Shown here piece after piece: positions 1-6,856 of a DNA stretch of 64,000 nucleotides. The notes under the pieces are model-generated. The model was not told the DNA's origin and ran no database searches. It saw only the letters and a list, made by a program, of their open reading frames with translations. The stretch comes from Poriferisodalis sp022821985 (lineage in GTDB: Bacteria > Actinomycetota > Acidimicrobiia > Acidimicrobiales > Poriferisodalaceae). Numbering within the stretch: position 1 is the first letter of the stretch; every line of letters begins with the position of its first letter. The DNA lies in assembly GCF_965219595.1 (NCBI RefSeq), contig NZ_OZ244781.1, positions 2,790,001 to 2,854,000 of the forward strand, in the 5' to 3' direction. The position numbers and the translations under genes were made by a program.

Positions 1-275
1 GGGTGTCGCCGATCGAGGTCGAAGGCTGCATTCTGGAGCTGGATGATGTGGTGCTCGCTGCTGTGGTCGGCGGCGTTGATGACGCCGGGCTGACCAAGCC
101 GCACGCGTTCGTGGTTCCCACCGAGGGCGCGGATCGCGACACGCTGCCCGAGCGCGTGCAAGCCCACGTGCGGGAGCGGCTTGCGGCGTACAAGTACCCG
201 CGGTGGGTGGATCTGGTGGAGGAGCTGCCGCTGACCGCCACCGGCAAGGTCAAGCGCTACCTGCTCCGCGACTAG
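1..275 (+). CDS. Acyl-CoA synthetase (benzoate-CoA ligase-like), C-terminal fragment
   Basis: This is the last 91 or so residues of an AMP-forming acyl-CoA ligase; the rest lies upstream of the window. It begins inside the hinge/C-terminal domain (VSPIEVEGCI, the conserved 'vsp.evE' segment of benzoate/aryl-CoA ligases). It ends with the segment AAYKYPRWVDLVEELPLTA followed by TGKVKRYLLRD, where the lysine of TGKVKR is the catalytic lysine of the adenylation half-reaction. Family knowledge: the enzyme activates a carboxylic acid with ATP and then CoA. The exact substrate cannot be told from this fragment. A GTG at position 3 is in frame but is very unlikely to be the true start. Confidence 0.85.
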   Translation, partial: VSPIEVEGCILELDDVVLAAVVGGVDDAGLTKPHAFVVPTEGADRDTLPERVQAHVRERLAAYKYPRWVDLVEELPLTATGKVKRYLLRD

Positions 276-294
276 CTAGGTGCGCCCGCTGCGA

Positions 295-360
295 AGGCGG
301 CAGGACCCTCTGCGACCAGCGATCCAGCAGGTCGCAACGTCGCAGAGTCCCCTGCCGCCT
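295..360. repeat. Palindromic repeat, copy A (short form)
   Basis: Imperfect inverted repeat. The 22-nt arms at 295-316 and 339-360 match at 19 of 22 positions (core AGGCGGCAGG and CTCTGCGAC) around a 22-nt loop. The element sits between the 3' ends of the convergent ligase fragment and esterase genes. A longer relative in the opposite orientation occurs at 63361-63512. It could act as a bidirectional terminator or be a small mobile palindromic element. Confidence 0.7.
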
Positions 361-379
361 CCGCGGCTAGGGCATCCGT

Positions 380-1936
380 TCAGCCCCAAGCGCGTGTGAC
401 AGCGCGGGGGAGTTCTTCGATCCACTGGATGAGGTCGTGGCCGCAGACACGCTCGGTCCAGTCGTGCGGCGATTTGGCGAAGTGCAGCCACGCCGCCCAC
501 GCCTCGGTGGCCTGATGGAAGCCGCCCTCGAGCGTGCCAGCACAGAGATGCACGAACGGCGCCTCGGCGGCATTCCAGTTCATCTGCTCGTTCGGCGGCA
601 TGCCGGTGGAGTACGCCATGGCGTGCCCGTACTTGTCGCGGTGCATGTGTCCGACCGCCAAGGCGTGGCCGCCGCCGTCGGATGCGCCGAACACGCCCCG
701 CTGGCTGCGGTCGTCGGAGACACCGAATGACTGCTCAGCCCAGGCCGACAGCTCTTCCACGAAGAAACGCTGGTGACGGTCGAAGCGATCGTTGTCGAAG
801 CCCGGCAGGTATTCCATGGCCCGCTCGTTCCCGTAGCCGCCCATCGGCGCGGAGTGGGCTGCGACCAGCACGAAGCGGGGAACCGTCTCATTGGTGATGC
901 CAGCGTCGAGTCGCCGGATGTAAGGGCCGATCATGCCGCCGTCGGTGGCATACAGCACCGGCAATCGCTCGGCGGGGGAGTGGTTGGGCGGCAGGTACAC
1001 GGTGATCGTGCGCTTGGTGCGCAGCGAGGTGCTGTCGAGCGTGTGCGCCTGGGTAACACCGCGCAGCTCGTCGTCGGGGTGAGACGGGAGCTCGGCAGGC
1101 GCATCCGGGCCCCGGAAACGGTGCGGGACCGGGCCTCGCTGGCCGCCCAGCAGGCCTCCGCCGGCGTCGAGCGGCCAGAAGCCGTAGCCGATGACGGCCT
1201 CGCTGAGCCGCTCGATGCGCACGCTGAGCGCCCACAGATCGCCGTCGCCGACGCCAGCGTTGCTGCTGCCATTGCCGTCTCCGGCACCGACTCGCCACAT
1301 GGGCAATTCGATAACGGGACCGGGCAGCAGGCCGACATCGTCACTGCGGCATGCGAAGGTCAGCTCGTCGCCGTCGGCCCAGCAGCCTTCGGGGTGGGCG
1401 GCGAGCTGTGCAGTCAGGAATTCGGGAGAGGGGTCGCGCCACACACGGCACATGCGCTGACCCGGCGGCAGGCCGCCGTCAGCGGCACGTTCGCGGGCGA
1501 GCTCCCGGTTGCGCCGGTCGATCTCGGTACGCCGTTGGTCGAGGGTGGGCAGCCCCATCCGCTCTCGGGAGTCGTCGTCGACGCTGCTGTCGACCGGTGC
1601 CAGCACCAAGTCGCCCAGGTGGGTCGTGACCACGGTCCCGAATTGCTGGGGCCTGCCGCTCAGCAGGCTCATCTTGTCGGCGCATTCGGCGAAGACGGCG
1701 CCGGCGCCCGGCACGCCGTCGCGGTGGGCGCGGGCAGCCAGCTCACCGGCGATGGAGAACATCTGCGGGCCGCCGTGGACGCTCAGCGCCCGGGCAGCTC
1801 GAAGGGCATTCGCTCCTTGGGCCTGCTGCAGTTCCGGTGTGCGGGCCAGGAGCTGCACGAGCATGGGCACCTCGGCTGGCTCGGCCATCTCGATGCGGGC
1901 CAGCAGGTCGCCCACTTCGTCGCCGCTGCTGTTCAT
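380..1936 (-). CDS. Putative esterase (esterase D/enterochelin-esterase-like) with DUF6624-like N-terminal region
   Basis: A 518-residue protein. The C-terminal half (about residues 290-518) reads as an alpha/beta-hydrolase of the putative-esterase family: RTITVYLPPNHSPAERLPVL opens the fold, and the nucleophile elbow GASDGG places the catalytic serine near residue 419. A histidine in VCGHDLIQW near the C-terminus is a plausible third triad member. The N-terminal half is not an esterase. Its stretch around residues 97-145 (QQFGTVV, then VDDDSRERMGLPTL) resembles DUF6624 proteins, and this match is tentative. The ATG start gives an intact frame. There is no signal peptide, so a cytoplasmic role is likely. 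The substrate is unknown. Confidence 0.7.
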   Translation of the reverse strand: MNSSGDEVGDLLARIEMAEPAEVPMLVQLLARTPELQQAQGANALRAARALSVHGGPQMFSIAGELAARAHRDGVPGAGAVFAECADKMSLLSGRPQQFGTVVTTHLGDLVLAPVDSSVDDDSRERMGLPTLDQRRTEIDRRNRELARERAADGGLPPGQRMCRVWRDPSPEFLTAQLAAHPEGCWADGDELTFACRSDDVGLLPGPVIELPMWRVGAGDGNGSSNAGVGDGDLWALSVRIERLSEAVIGYGFWPLDAGGGLLGGQRGPVPHRFRGPDAPAELPSHPDDELRGVTQAHTLDSTSLRTKRTITVYLPPNHSPAERLPVLYATDGGMIGPYIRRLDAGITNETVPRFVLVAAHSAPMGGYGNERAMEYLPGFDNDRFDRHQRFFVEELSAWAEQSFGVSDDRSQRGVFGASDGGGHALAVGHMHRDKYGHAMAYSTGMPPNEQMNWNAAEAPFVHLCAGTLEGGFHQATEAWAAWLHFAKSPHDWTERVCGHDLIQWIEELPRAVTRAWG

Positions 1937-2030
1937 TCCGCGCTCCGAGTTCCGTATCGTGCCTGATCGCGCTGCGAGGCTACTGTCGGCGCCTGAACCG
2001 CTGCCGGGGCCGCCGGCACCGGCGCCATAC

Positions 2031-2054
2031 GCGGGTGCACTCCGGTGTACCCGC
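2031..2054 (+). promoter_or_regulatory. Inverted repeat upstream of enoyl-CoA hydratase gene
   Basis: GCGGGTGCAC, then TCCG, then GTGTACCCGC form a near-perfect hairpin or operator about 20 nt before the GTG start at 2074, within the divergent esterase/hydratase spacer. No regulator is adjacent. The role is unknown; it could be an operator or a 5' UTR hairpin. Confidence 0.4.
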
Positions 2055-2073
2055 CTGAGACAGAGGAATCCCG

Positions 2074-2856
2074 GTGAGCGAAGAACCCCTGGTTTTGGTC
2101 GAACAGCGCGGCTACGTGCAGATCCTCACGCTGAACCGCCCGGATGCGATGAACGCTTTCAACATGGCGCTCTCAGAAGCGCTCGGCGAGGCACTTGACG
2201 AGCTCGATGCCAATCCCGATGTGCGTGTCGGCGTGATCACCGGCGCAGGGCGGGGATTCAGCGCAGGCATGGATCTCAAGGCATTCGTCAGCGGCGGCGG
2301 GATCGATGCGATGCCGAACCCGGCTGGCCGCGGCTTCGGGGGCATCGCTGAGCGCAGCGCGGCCAAGCCGCTCATTGCCGCGGTGGAGCGCTTTGCCCTG
2401 GCGGGAGGGCTGGAAGTGGCACTGTCATGCGATCTGATCGTGGCGTCGGAAGGCACCATGCTCGGCATTCCCGAGGTAGGCGTCGGGCTGTTCGCAGGTG
2501 CCGGCGCGCTGCTGCGCCTGCCGCGCCAGCTTCCCTACAGCCTGGCCATGGAGATGGCGCTGACCGCCGAGCCGATCACCGCCGAAGTGGCGCAGCAGCA
2601 CGGCATGGTGAACCGGGTGTGCCCGAAGGGCGAGGCAGTGAACGTGGCCGTCGAGCTCGGCGAGCGCATCGCCCGCAATGCGCCGAAGGGCGTGCGTGCC
2701 TCCAAGGCGCTGATCCGCAATGTGCTGGGCGTGTCCGAAGACGACTTCTGGGCATTCCAGCAGCCCGCACTCGAGGATGTCTTTGCGTCGTCGGATGCCA
2801 TCGAGGGCGCGACCGCCTTTGCCGAGCGGCGCGACCCGAACTGGGAGGACCGCTGA
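2074..2856 (+). CDS. Enoyl-CoA hydratase/isomerase (crotonase) family protein
   Basis: A 260-residue crotonase-fold protein that should hydrate or isomerise an enoyl-CoA in beta-oxidation or a related catabolic route. The oxyanion-hole segment GFSAGMD lies at 61-67. Both residues that correspond to the catalytic glutamates of rat crotonase are present: Glu114 in AGGLEVALSCD and Glu134 in GIPEVGVGL. A true hydratase is therefore plausible, though substrate and isomerase activity are not predictable. GTG start. The stop codon overlaps the proposed start of the next gene in a CTGA junction, so the two genes look translationally coupled. Confidence 0.9.
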   Translation: MSEEPLVLVEQRGYVQILTLNRPDAMNAFNMALSEALGEALDELDANPDVRVGVITGAGRGFSAGMDLKAFVSGGGIDAMPNPAGRGFGGIAERSAAKPLIAAVERFALAGGLEVALSCDLIVASEGTMLGIPEVGVGLFAGAGALLRLPRQLPYSLAMEMALTAEPITAEVAQQHGMVNRVCPKGEAVNVAVELGERIARNAPKGVRASKALIRNVLGVSEDDFWAFQQPALEDVFASSDAIEGATAFAERRDPNWEDR

Positions 2857-3467
2857 GCCGTTGGGCTGAACGAGGCGACATACCCCGCGGCGCCGACTAC
2901 GACGACCGCTGGGCCCGCAAGGCGGCGCGTGGCGAATCGATTCACGGCGAAGCCGACTTGGTCGATTCGCTGCTGCCGCGAGGCGGCAGCGTGCTTGATG
3001 CAGGGTGCGGCACCGGCCGGGTCGCCATCGAGCTGGCCCGGCGCGGCCACCACGTCGTGGGCGTCGACTTGGACCCCGCCATGCTCGACCTCGCACGCAA
3101 CAAGGCGCCCGAGCTTGCGTGGATCCAGGGCGACCTGGCCAGCACCGTCATATCGAGGGATTCCGGCATTTCGGGCGACACCGGCGAGCGGCGGCTGTTC
3201 GACGCTGCGGTGGCCGCGGGCAACGTGATGATCTTCCTCGAACGCGGCACCGAGGCCGCGGTGGTGGCCAACATCGCTTCGCACCTGCGGCCCGGGGGTG
3301 CGCTCGTGGCGGGCTTCCAGCTCAGCGACGGCTACCTGGCGCTGCACGTGTACGACGCACTCGCCGAACGCAACGGGCTCGAGCTTGAGGCCCGCTACTC
3401 AACGTGGGAAGGCGCCCCGTTCGACGGCGGCGACTACGCGGTGTCGGTCCACCGCCTCGCAGGCTGA
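2853..3467 (+). CDS. Class I SAM-dependent methyltransferase
   Basis: About 204 residues with a clear Rossmann methyltransferase core: motif I VLDAGCGTG at about 47-55, the acidic end of strand 2 at VGVDLD, and an HLRPGGALVAGF motif near the end. This is the Methyltransf_25 type; the substrate is unknown. The start is uncertain. No ATG, GTG or TTG lies where family N-termini usually begin, and the best choice is CTG at 2853, which overlaps the upstream stop (CTGA) and has GGGAGGA about 4 nt before it. The reading frame stays open further upstream, but that stretch is the enoyl-CoA hydratase gene in another frame. Confidence 0.8.
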   Translation: MSRWAERGDIPRGADYDDRWARKAARGESIHGEADLVDSLLPRGGSVLDAGCGTGRVAIELARRGHHVVGVDLDPAMLDLARNKAPELAWIQGDLASTVISRDSGISGDTGERRLFDAAVAAGNVMIFLERGTEAAVVANIASHLRPGGALVAGFQLSDGYLALHVYDALAERNGLELEARYSTWEGAPFDGGDYAVSVHRLAG

Positions 3468-3470
3468 CGC

Positions 3471-3773
3471 TCAGTCGGTAGGCAGGCGGGCGAGGAGCTC
3501 GATCTTGCGCTCCTCGTACTCGTCGAAGCTGATCTCGTCGTTGTCGAATTGGGTCTGCACCTCTTCGACAAGGCGGATCAGATCTGCCGCAGACAGCTCC
3601 TCGTCGAGGTTGCCGTCGAGCACAGCGCCCGTGCCCTCGGGCTCAGGCGTCTCGTTGACCAGCGGACCGCTCTGGGGAATCTTGCCCATGCGCTTGGCGC
3701 GCTTGGCCTCGGCCTTCGCCTTCTTGGCCCGGTCCCTCTGCAGTTTCTCGAACGTTGTGCGACCGGCAGCCAT
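3471..3773 (-). CDS. Small SHOCT-like hypothetical protein
   Basis: A 100-residue protein. The N-terminus (residues 1-33) is very basic and lysine/alanine-rich (LQRDRAKKAKAEAKRAKRM). The C-terminus (about 58-97) resembles a SHOCT domain: LSAADLIRLVEEVQTQFDND followed by EISFDEYEERKIELLARL. SHOCT domains are short oligomerisation or membrane-association modules. There is no membrane segment here. The ATG is chosen because the homologous-looking part begins there; upstream in-frame sequence is antisense to the ligase gene. The gene is convergent with the methyltransferase gene, with only 3 nt between stops. Function unknown. Confidence 0.75.
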   Translation of the reverse strand: MAAGRTTFEKLQRDRAKKAKAEAKRAKRMGKIPQSGPLVNETPEPEGTGAVLDGNLDEELSAADLIRLVEEVQTQFDNDEISFDEYEERKIELLARLPTD

Positions 3774-3844
3774 GTCAATACCTCGCGTCTGTCCAGCGGA
3801 CCATGCTACTGGCGACCTGCCCCAATCCGAATGCAGGCGAGAGG

Positions 3845-5518
3845 TCAGCCGGAGGGCCAGGCGTGGTCGGCATAGTGGGTGCGCAGGAGTTTCTTGTCGA
3901 TCTTTCCTGTGCCCGTCAGCGGGATCTCGTCTGCGACGACGATGTCGTCGGGAAGCCACCACGACGCCACCCGGGGCCTGATCGCGTCGAGCACGGCGCC
4001 GGCATCGAGGGTGGCACCGGCAGCGAGCTCGACGATGAGCAGCGGCCGTTCGCCCCAGCGCTCGTGCGGCAGGCCGATGACCGCAGCGGCCGCCACACCG
4101 GGCGCAACGAGCGCAGCATTCTCCAGCTCGATCGAGCTGATCCACTCGCCGCCGCTCTTGATGACATCCTTCGATCGGTCGGTCAGTGTCAGGTAGCCCT
4201 CGGCGTCGAGAGCACCCACGTCGCCCGTGCGCAGCCACCCGCCCTCGGCGGGCGACAGGTGCGAGTCGGCGAACGCGCCGGGGTCGGCGAGTTCGCCGAG
4301 GTAGTACGCGCCGCACATCCACGGACCCCGTGCCTGTATCTCGCCGACGCTGCGACCGTCATGGGGCAAGACGTTGCCTTGGGCGTCGACCACGCGCAGC
4401 TCGATGCCATACAGCTCGCGGCCGGCTTTGGCTTGGCGGTCGCGCTGGGCGTCACGATCGCTGCGCTCGACCCGGTGCGTGAACCGACCCGACGTGCCCT
4501 GGGTCATCTCGGTCATTCCCCAGACGTGGCTGACCGTGACGCCGTAATCGTCCTCGAGCGTGTCGATGAGCACCCGTGGCGCGGCTGAACCTCCGACAGC
4601 CACTTTCTGCAAGGAGGGCACGCTTCGACCCGTGTCCTGCAGGTACTGCACGACGCCGAGCCAGATCGTGGGCACTCCCGCCGAGAACGTGATGTCCTCG
4701 GCTTCGATGAGATTCACGAGGGCCTCGGGGCTGAGGTCGGGGCCTGGCAGCACGAGCTTTGCGCCGCTCATCGCGGTGGCGAACGGCAGTGCCCAGCCGT
4801 TGACGTGGAACATCGGCACGGTGCCGAGCACGGCGTGGCCCGAGTGGACGTCGTGGCCGTCGCCGGTGCAGGTGGCCCAGGTCTGCAGCACGATCGACCG
4901 GTGGCTCTGCAGCACGCCCTTGGGGTTGCCGGTGGTGCCCGACGTGTAGCAGAGCGTTGCGGCCGCACGCTCGTCGAAGTCGGGCCACGCCGCAGGGCCC
5001 GGTGCGCCTGCGATCCAGTCCTCGTACGCGATCTCGCCGGGAAGGCCCGCAGGCGCATCGAGCCGGCCGAGCACCACCCAGCGGCGAACCGTCGGCGTGC
5101 GCGGGGCGAGGCGCACAGCGATCTCGACAAACGACTGGTCGACCAGCACCACGCTGTCGGCGGCGTCATTGAGGATGAAGGCGAGCTGGTCGTCATGCAG
5201 CCGGGGGTTGACGGTGTGCAGCACGGCGCCGATGCCGGTGATGCCGTAGTAGGCCTCCAGGTGGCGGTGGTCGTTGCACGCAATGGTCGCGAAGCGTTCG
5301 CCTGGCCCGATGCCGTCGGCGACCAGCGCTCCGGACACCAGCCGGGCCCGCTCGGCCACCTCCCGCCAAGTACTGCGCGTGGTGACCCCCGCCGAGTCCA
5401 CAGACACCACATCGGTGCCGGCATGGCTGCGGGCCGCATAGGAAATGAGGCTCGAGACCAGCAGCGGCCGATCCATGGTGTCGCCGAGCAGCATGGGCTC
5501 GGCGGGCCCTGTCGTCAT
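3845..5518 (-). CDS. Fatty-acid/long-chain acyl-CoA synthetase (AMP-binding)
   Basis: A 557-residue AMP-forming ligase. The P-loop-like motif CYTSGTTGNPKGV is at about 190-202. The A5-like motif HVWGMTEMTQGT and the hinge aspartate in WLRTGDVGALDAEGYLTL are present, and the catalytic lysine lies in GTGKIDKKLLR (Lys539). The N-terminal region and the conserved LHTVNPRLHDDQLAFILND segment are typical of medium/long-chain fatty-acyl-CoA ligases of the FadD type. It should convert a carboxylic acid, ATP and CoA to acyl-CoA. The ATG at 5518 precedes the first conserved residues; upstream in-frame sequence lies inside the epoxide hydrolase gene. It lies 37 nt downstream of that gene, probably in one operon. 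Confidence 0.88.
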   Translation of the reverse strand: MTTGPAEPMLLGDTMDRPLLVSSLISYAARSHAGTDVVSVDSAGVTTRSTWREVAERARLVSGALVADGIGPGERFATIACNDHRHLEAYYGITGIGAVLHTVNPRLHDDQLAFILNDAADSVVLVDQSFVEIAVRLAPRTPTVRRWVVLGRLDAPAGLPGEIAYEDWIAGAPGPAAWPDFDERAAATLCYTSGTTGNPKGVLQSHRSIVLQTWATCTGDGHDVHSGHAVLGTVPMFHVNGWALPFATAMSGAKLVLPGPDLSPEALVNLIEAEDITFSAGVPTIWLGVVQYLQDTGRSVPSLQKVAVGGSAAPRVLIDTLEDDYGVTVSHVWGMTEMTQGTSGRFTHRVERSDRDAQRDRQAKAGRELYGIELRVVDAQGNVLPHDGRSVGEIQARGPWMCGAYYLGELADPGAFADSHLSPAEGGWLRTGDVGALDAEGYLTLTDRSKDVIKSGGEWISSIELENAALVAPGVAAAAVIGLPHERWGERPLLIVELAAGATLDAGAVLDAIRPRVASWWLPDDIVVADEIPLTGTGKIDKKLLRTHYADHAWPSG

Positions 5519-5555
5519 CGGCGACGACTCGATGCCAGCCGCCGTGGGCCTCCGC

Positions 5556-6686
5556 TCATCGGAGCAGGCTGAAGAAGGCGCGCACGTCGTCGACGAACAG
5601 CTCGGGCTGCTCGAAGGCTGCGAAGTGGCCGCCCGCGGGCATGTCGGTCCAGTGACGGATGTCGGAGTAGATCGGCTCAGACCATGAGCGCACCGGGGGG
5701 ATGATCTCGGCCGGGAACTTGGCAACGCCGGTCGGAACGTCCACTGTCATGCGGGGGAGCTGCCGGAAGCTCTCCCAGTACAGGCGGCCCGACGAGGCTG
5801 CGTTGGCGTTCAGCCAGTACAGCATGACGTTGTCGAGCATCTCGTCGCGGCCCAGCGTGTTCTCTGGATGCCCGTCGCAGTCGGTCCAGGCCCAGAACTT
5901 CTCCAGGATCCACGCTGCCTGCCCGGCAGGCGAATCGGTGAGGCCGTAGCCCAGCGTCTGGGGGCGGGTGGACTGCTGCTTCGAATAGCCGGAGTCCCAA
6001 TCGTTGTAGTGCTTGGCCTTGGTGAGGGCCGCAATCTCCTCGTCGTTGGGCTCACGATCCTTGGGGCGGCTGCCGCGCATCACCATGTTCAGGTGGATGC
6101 CGATGCAGCGGTCGGGGTGACGGCTGCCGAGCGCGCTGGTGACCGCTGATCCCCAGTCGCCGCCTTGCGCGCCGAAGCGGTCGTAGCCCAAGCCGGTCAT
6201 GAGCTCGGCCCAGCAGTCGGCGATCTTCTCGATGCCCCAGCCGGGCTCGGTCGGCTTGGCGCTGAAGCCGTACCCGGGCAGCGATGGGCAGATCACATGG
6301 AAGGCATCGGACGCATTGCCGCCGTGTGCGACCGGATCGGCGAGCGGCTCGATGACCTTGTGGAACTCCACCACCGAGCCGGGCCAGCCGTGAGTGATGA
6401 CGATCGGCATCGCGTCGGGCTCGGGGGAGCGGACGTGGATGAAGTGCACGTCCATGCCGTCGACGTCGGCCATGTACTGGTCGAACCGGTTGAGCGCGGC
6501 TTCGCTGGCTCGCCAGTCGTAGGTGTTGGCCCAGTAGTCGCAGACTTCCTGGACGTAGGCGAGGGGGATGCCTTGGGACCAGTCCTCCACCGGTTCGGCG
6601 TCTGGCCAGCGGGTTCTTGCCAGGCGGTCCCGCAGGTCTGCTAGCTGTTCGTCCGGGACGTTGATCTGGAACGGTTCGATCTGCAT
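5556..6686 (-). CDS. Epoxide hydrolase family protein
   Basis: A 376-residue alpha/beta-hydrolase with the N-terminal EHN domain (residues about 1-110, opening IEPFQINVPDEQLADLRDRL) typical of microsomal-type epoxide hydrolases. The oxyanion motif HGWPG is at 99-103. The nucleophile is Asp177 in GAQGGDWGS, and the general-base histidine is His354 in GGHFAAFEQPE. This set predicts opening of an epoxide to a diol through an ester intermediate. Cytoplasmic; no signal peptide. The ATG start at 6686 fits the family N-terminus. Downstream is an acyl-CoA ligase, and the pair suggests breakdown of an epoxide-bearing or aromatic compound, which is inference. Confidence 0.88.
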   Translation of the reverse strand: MQIEPFQINVPDEQLADLRDRLARTRWPDAEPVEDWSQGIPLAYVQEVCDYWANTYDWRASEAALNRFDQYMADVDGMDVHFIHVRSPEPDAMPIVITHGWPGSVVEFHKVIEPLADPVAHGGNASDAFHVICPSLPGYGFSAKPTEPGWGIEKIADCWAELMTGLGYDRFGAQGGDWGSAVTSALGSRHPDRCIGIHLNMVMRGSRPKDREPNDEEIAALTKAKHYNDWDSGYSKQQSTRPQTLGYGLTDSPAGQAAWILEKFWAWTDCDGHPENTLGRDEMLDNVMLYWLNANAASSGRLYWESFRQLPRMTVDVPTGVAKFPAEIIPPVRSWSEPIYSDIRHWTDMPAGGHFAAFEQPELFVDDVRAFFSLLR

Positions 6687-6721
6687 CCGAGCACGGTAGT
6701 CCGCTGGGTGTGCTCGCTCCC

Positions 6722-6838
6722 GGGGTGTGCGAGGGCAGGCGCGCCCGTGCTTCAAACAGATGCGGCGCCTTTGCGCTGGCGCGGGGTTGCAGGGGCGCCG
6801 CATAACTGCGCGCGGCCGCACCTGCCCTCGCACACCCC
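6722..6838. repeat. Nested palindromic element
   Basis: Perfect 18-nt inverted repeats close the element: GGGGTGTGCGAGGGCAGG at 6722-6739 and its complement at 6821-6838. A second perfect inverted pair of 10 nt, ATGCGGCGCC and GGCGCCGCAT, lies inside at 6760-6769 and 6794-6803. The element fills most of the 170-nt gap between two co-directional minus-strand genes. It has no coding capacity and looks like a MITE or BIME-type element, or a strong bidirectional hairpin. It shares no obvious sequence with the repeat at 295-360. Confidence 0.75.
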
Positions 6839-6856
6839 TACCTGCCGTCGTGCGCT

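Noticed and set aside
773..1966. Long plus-strand open frame opposite the esterase gene
   Set aside because: It mirrors the minus-strand esterase, has no recognisable domain and the base pattern of a high-GC antisense shadow.
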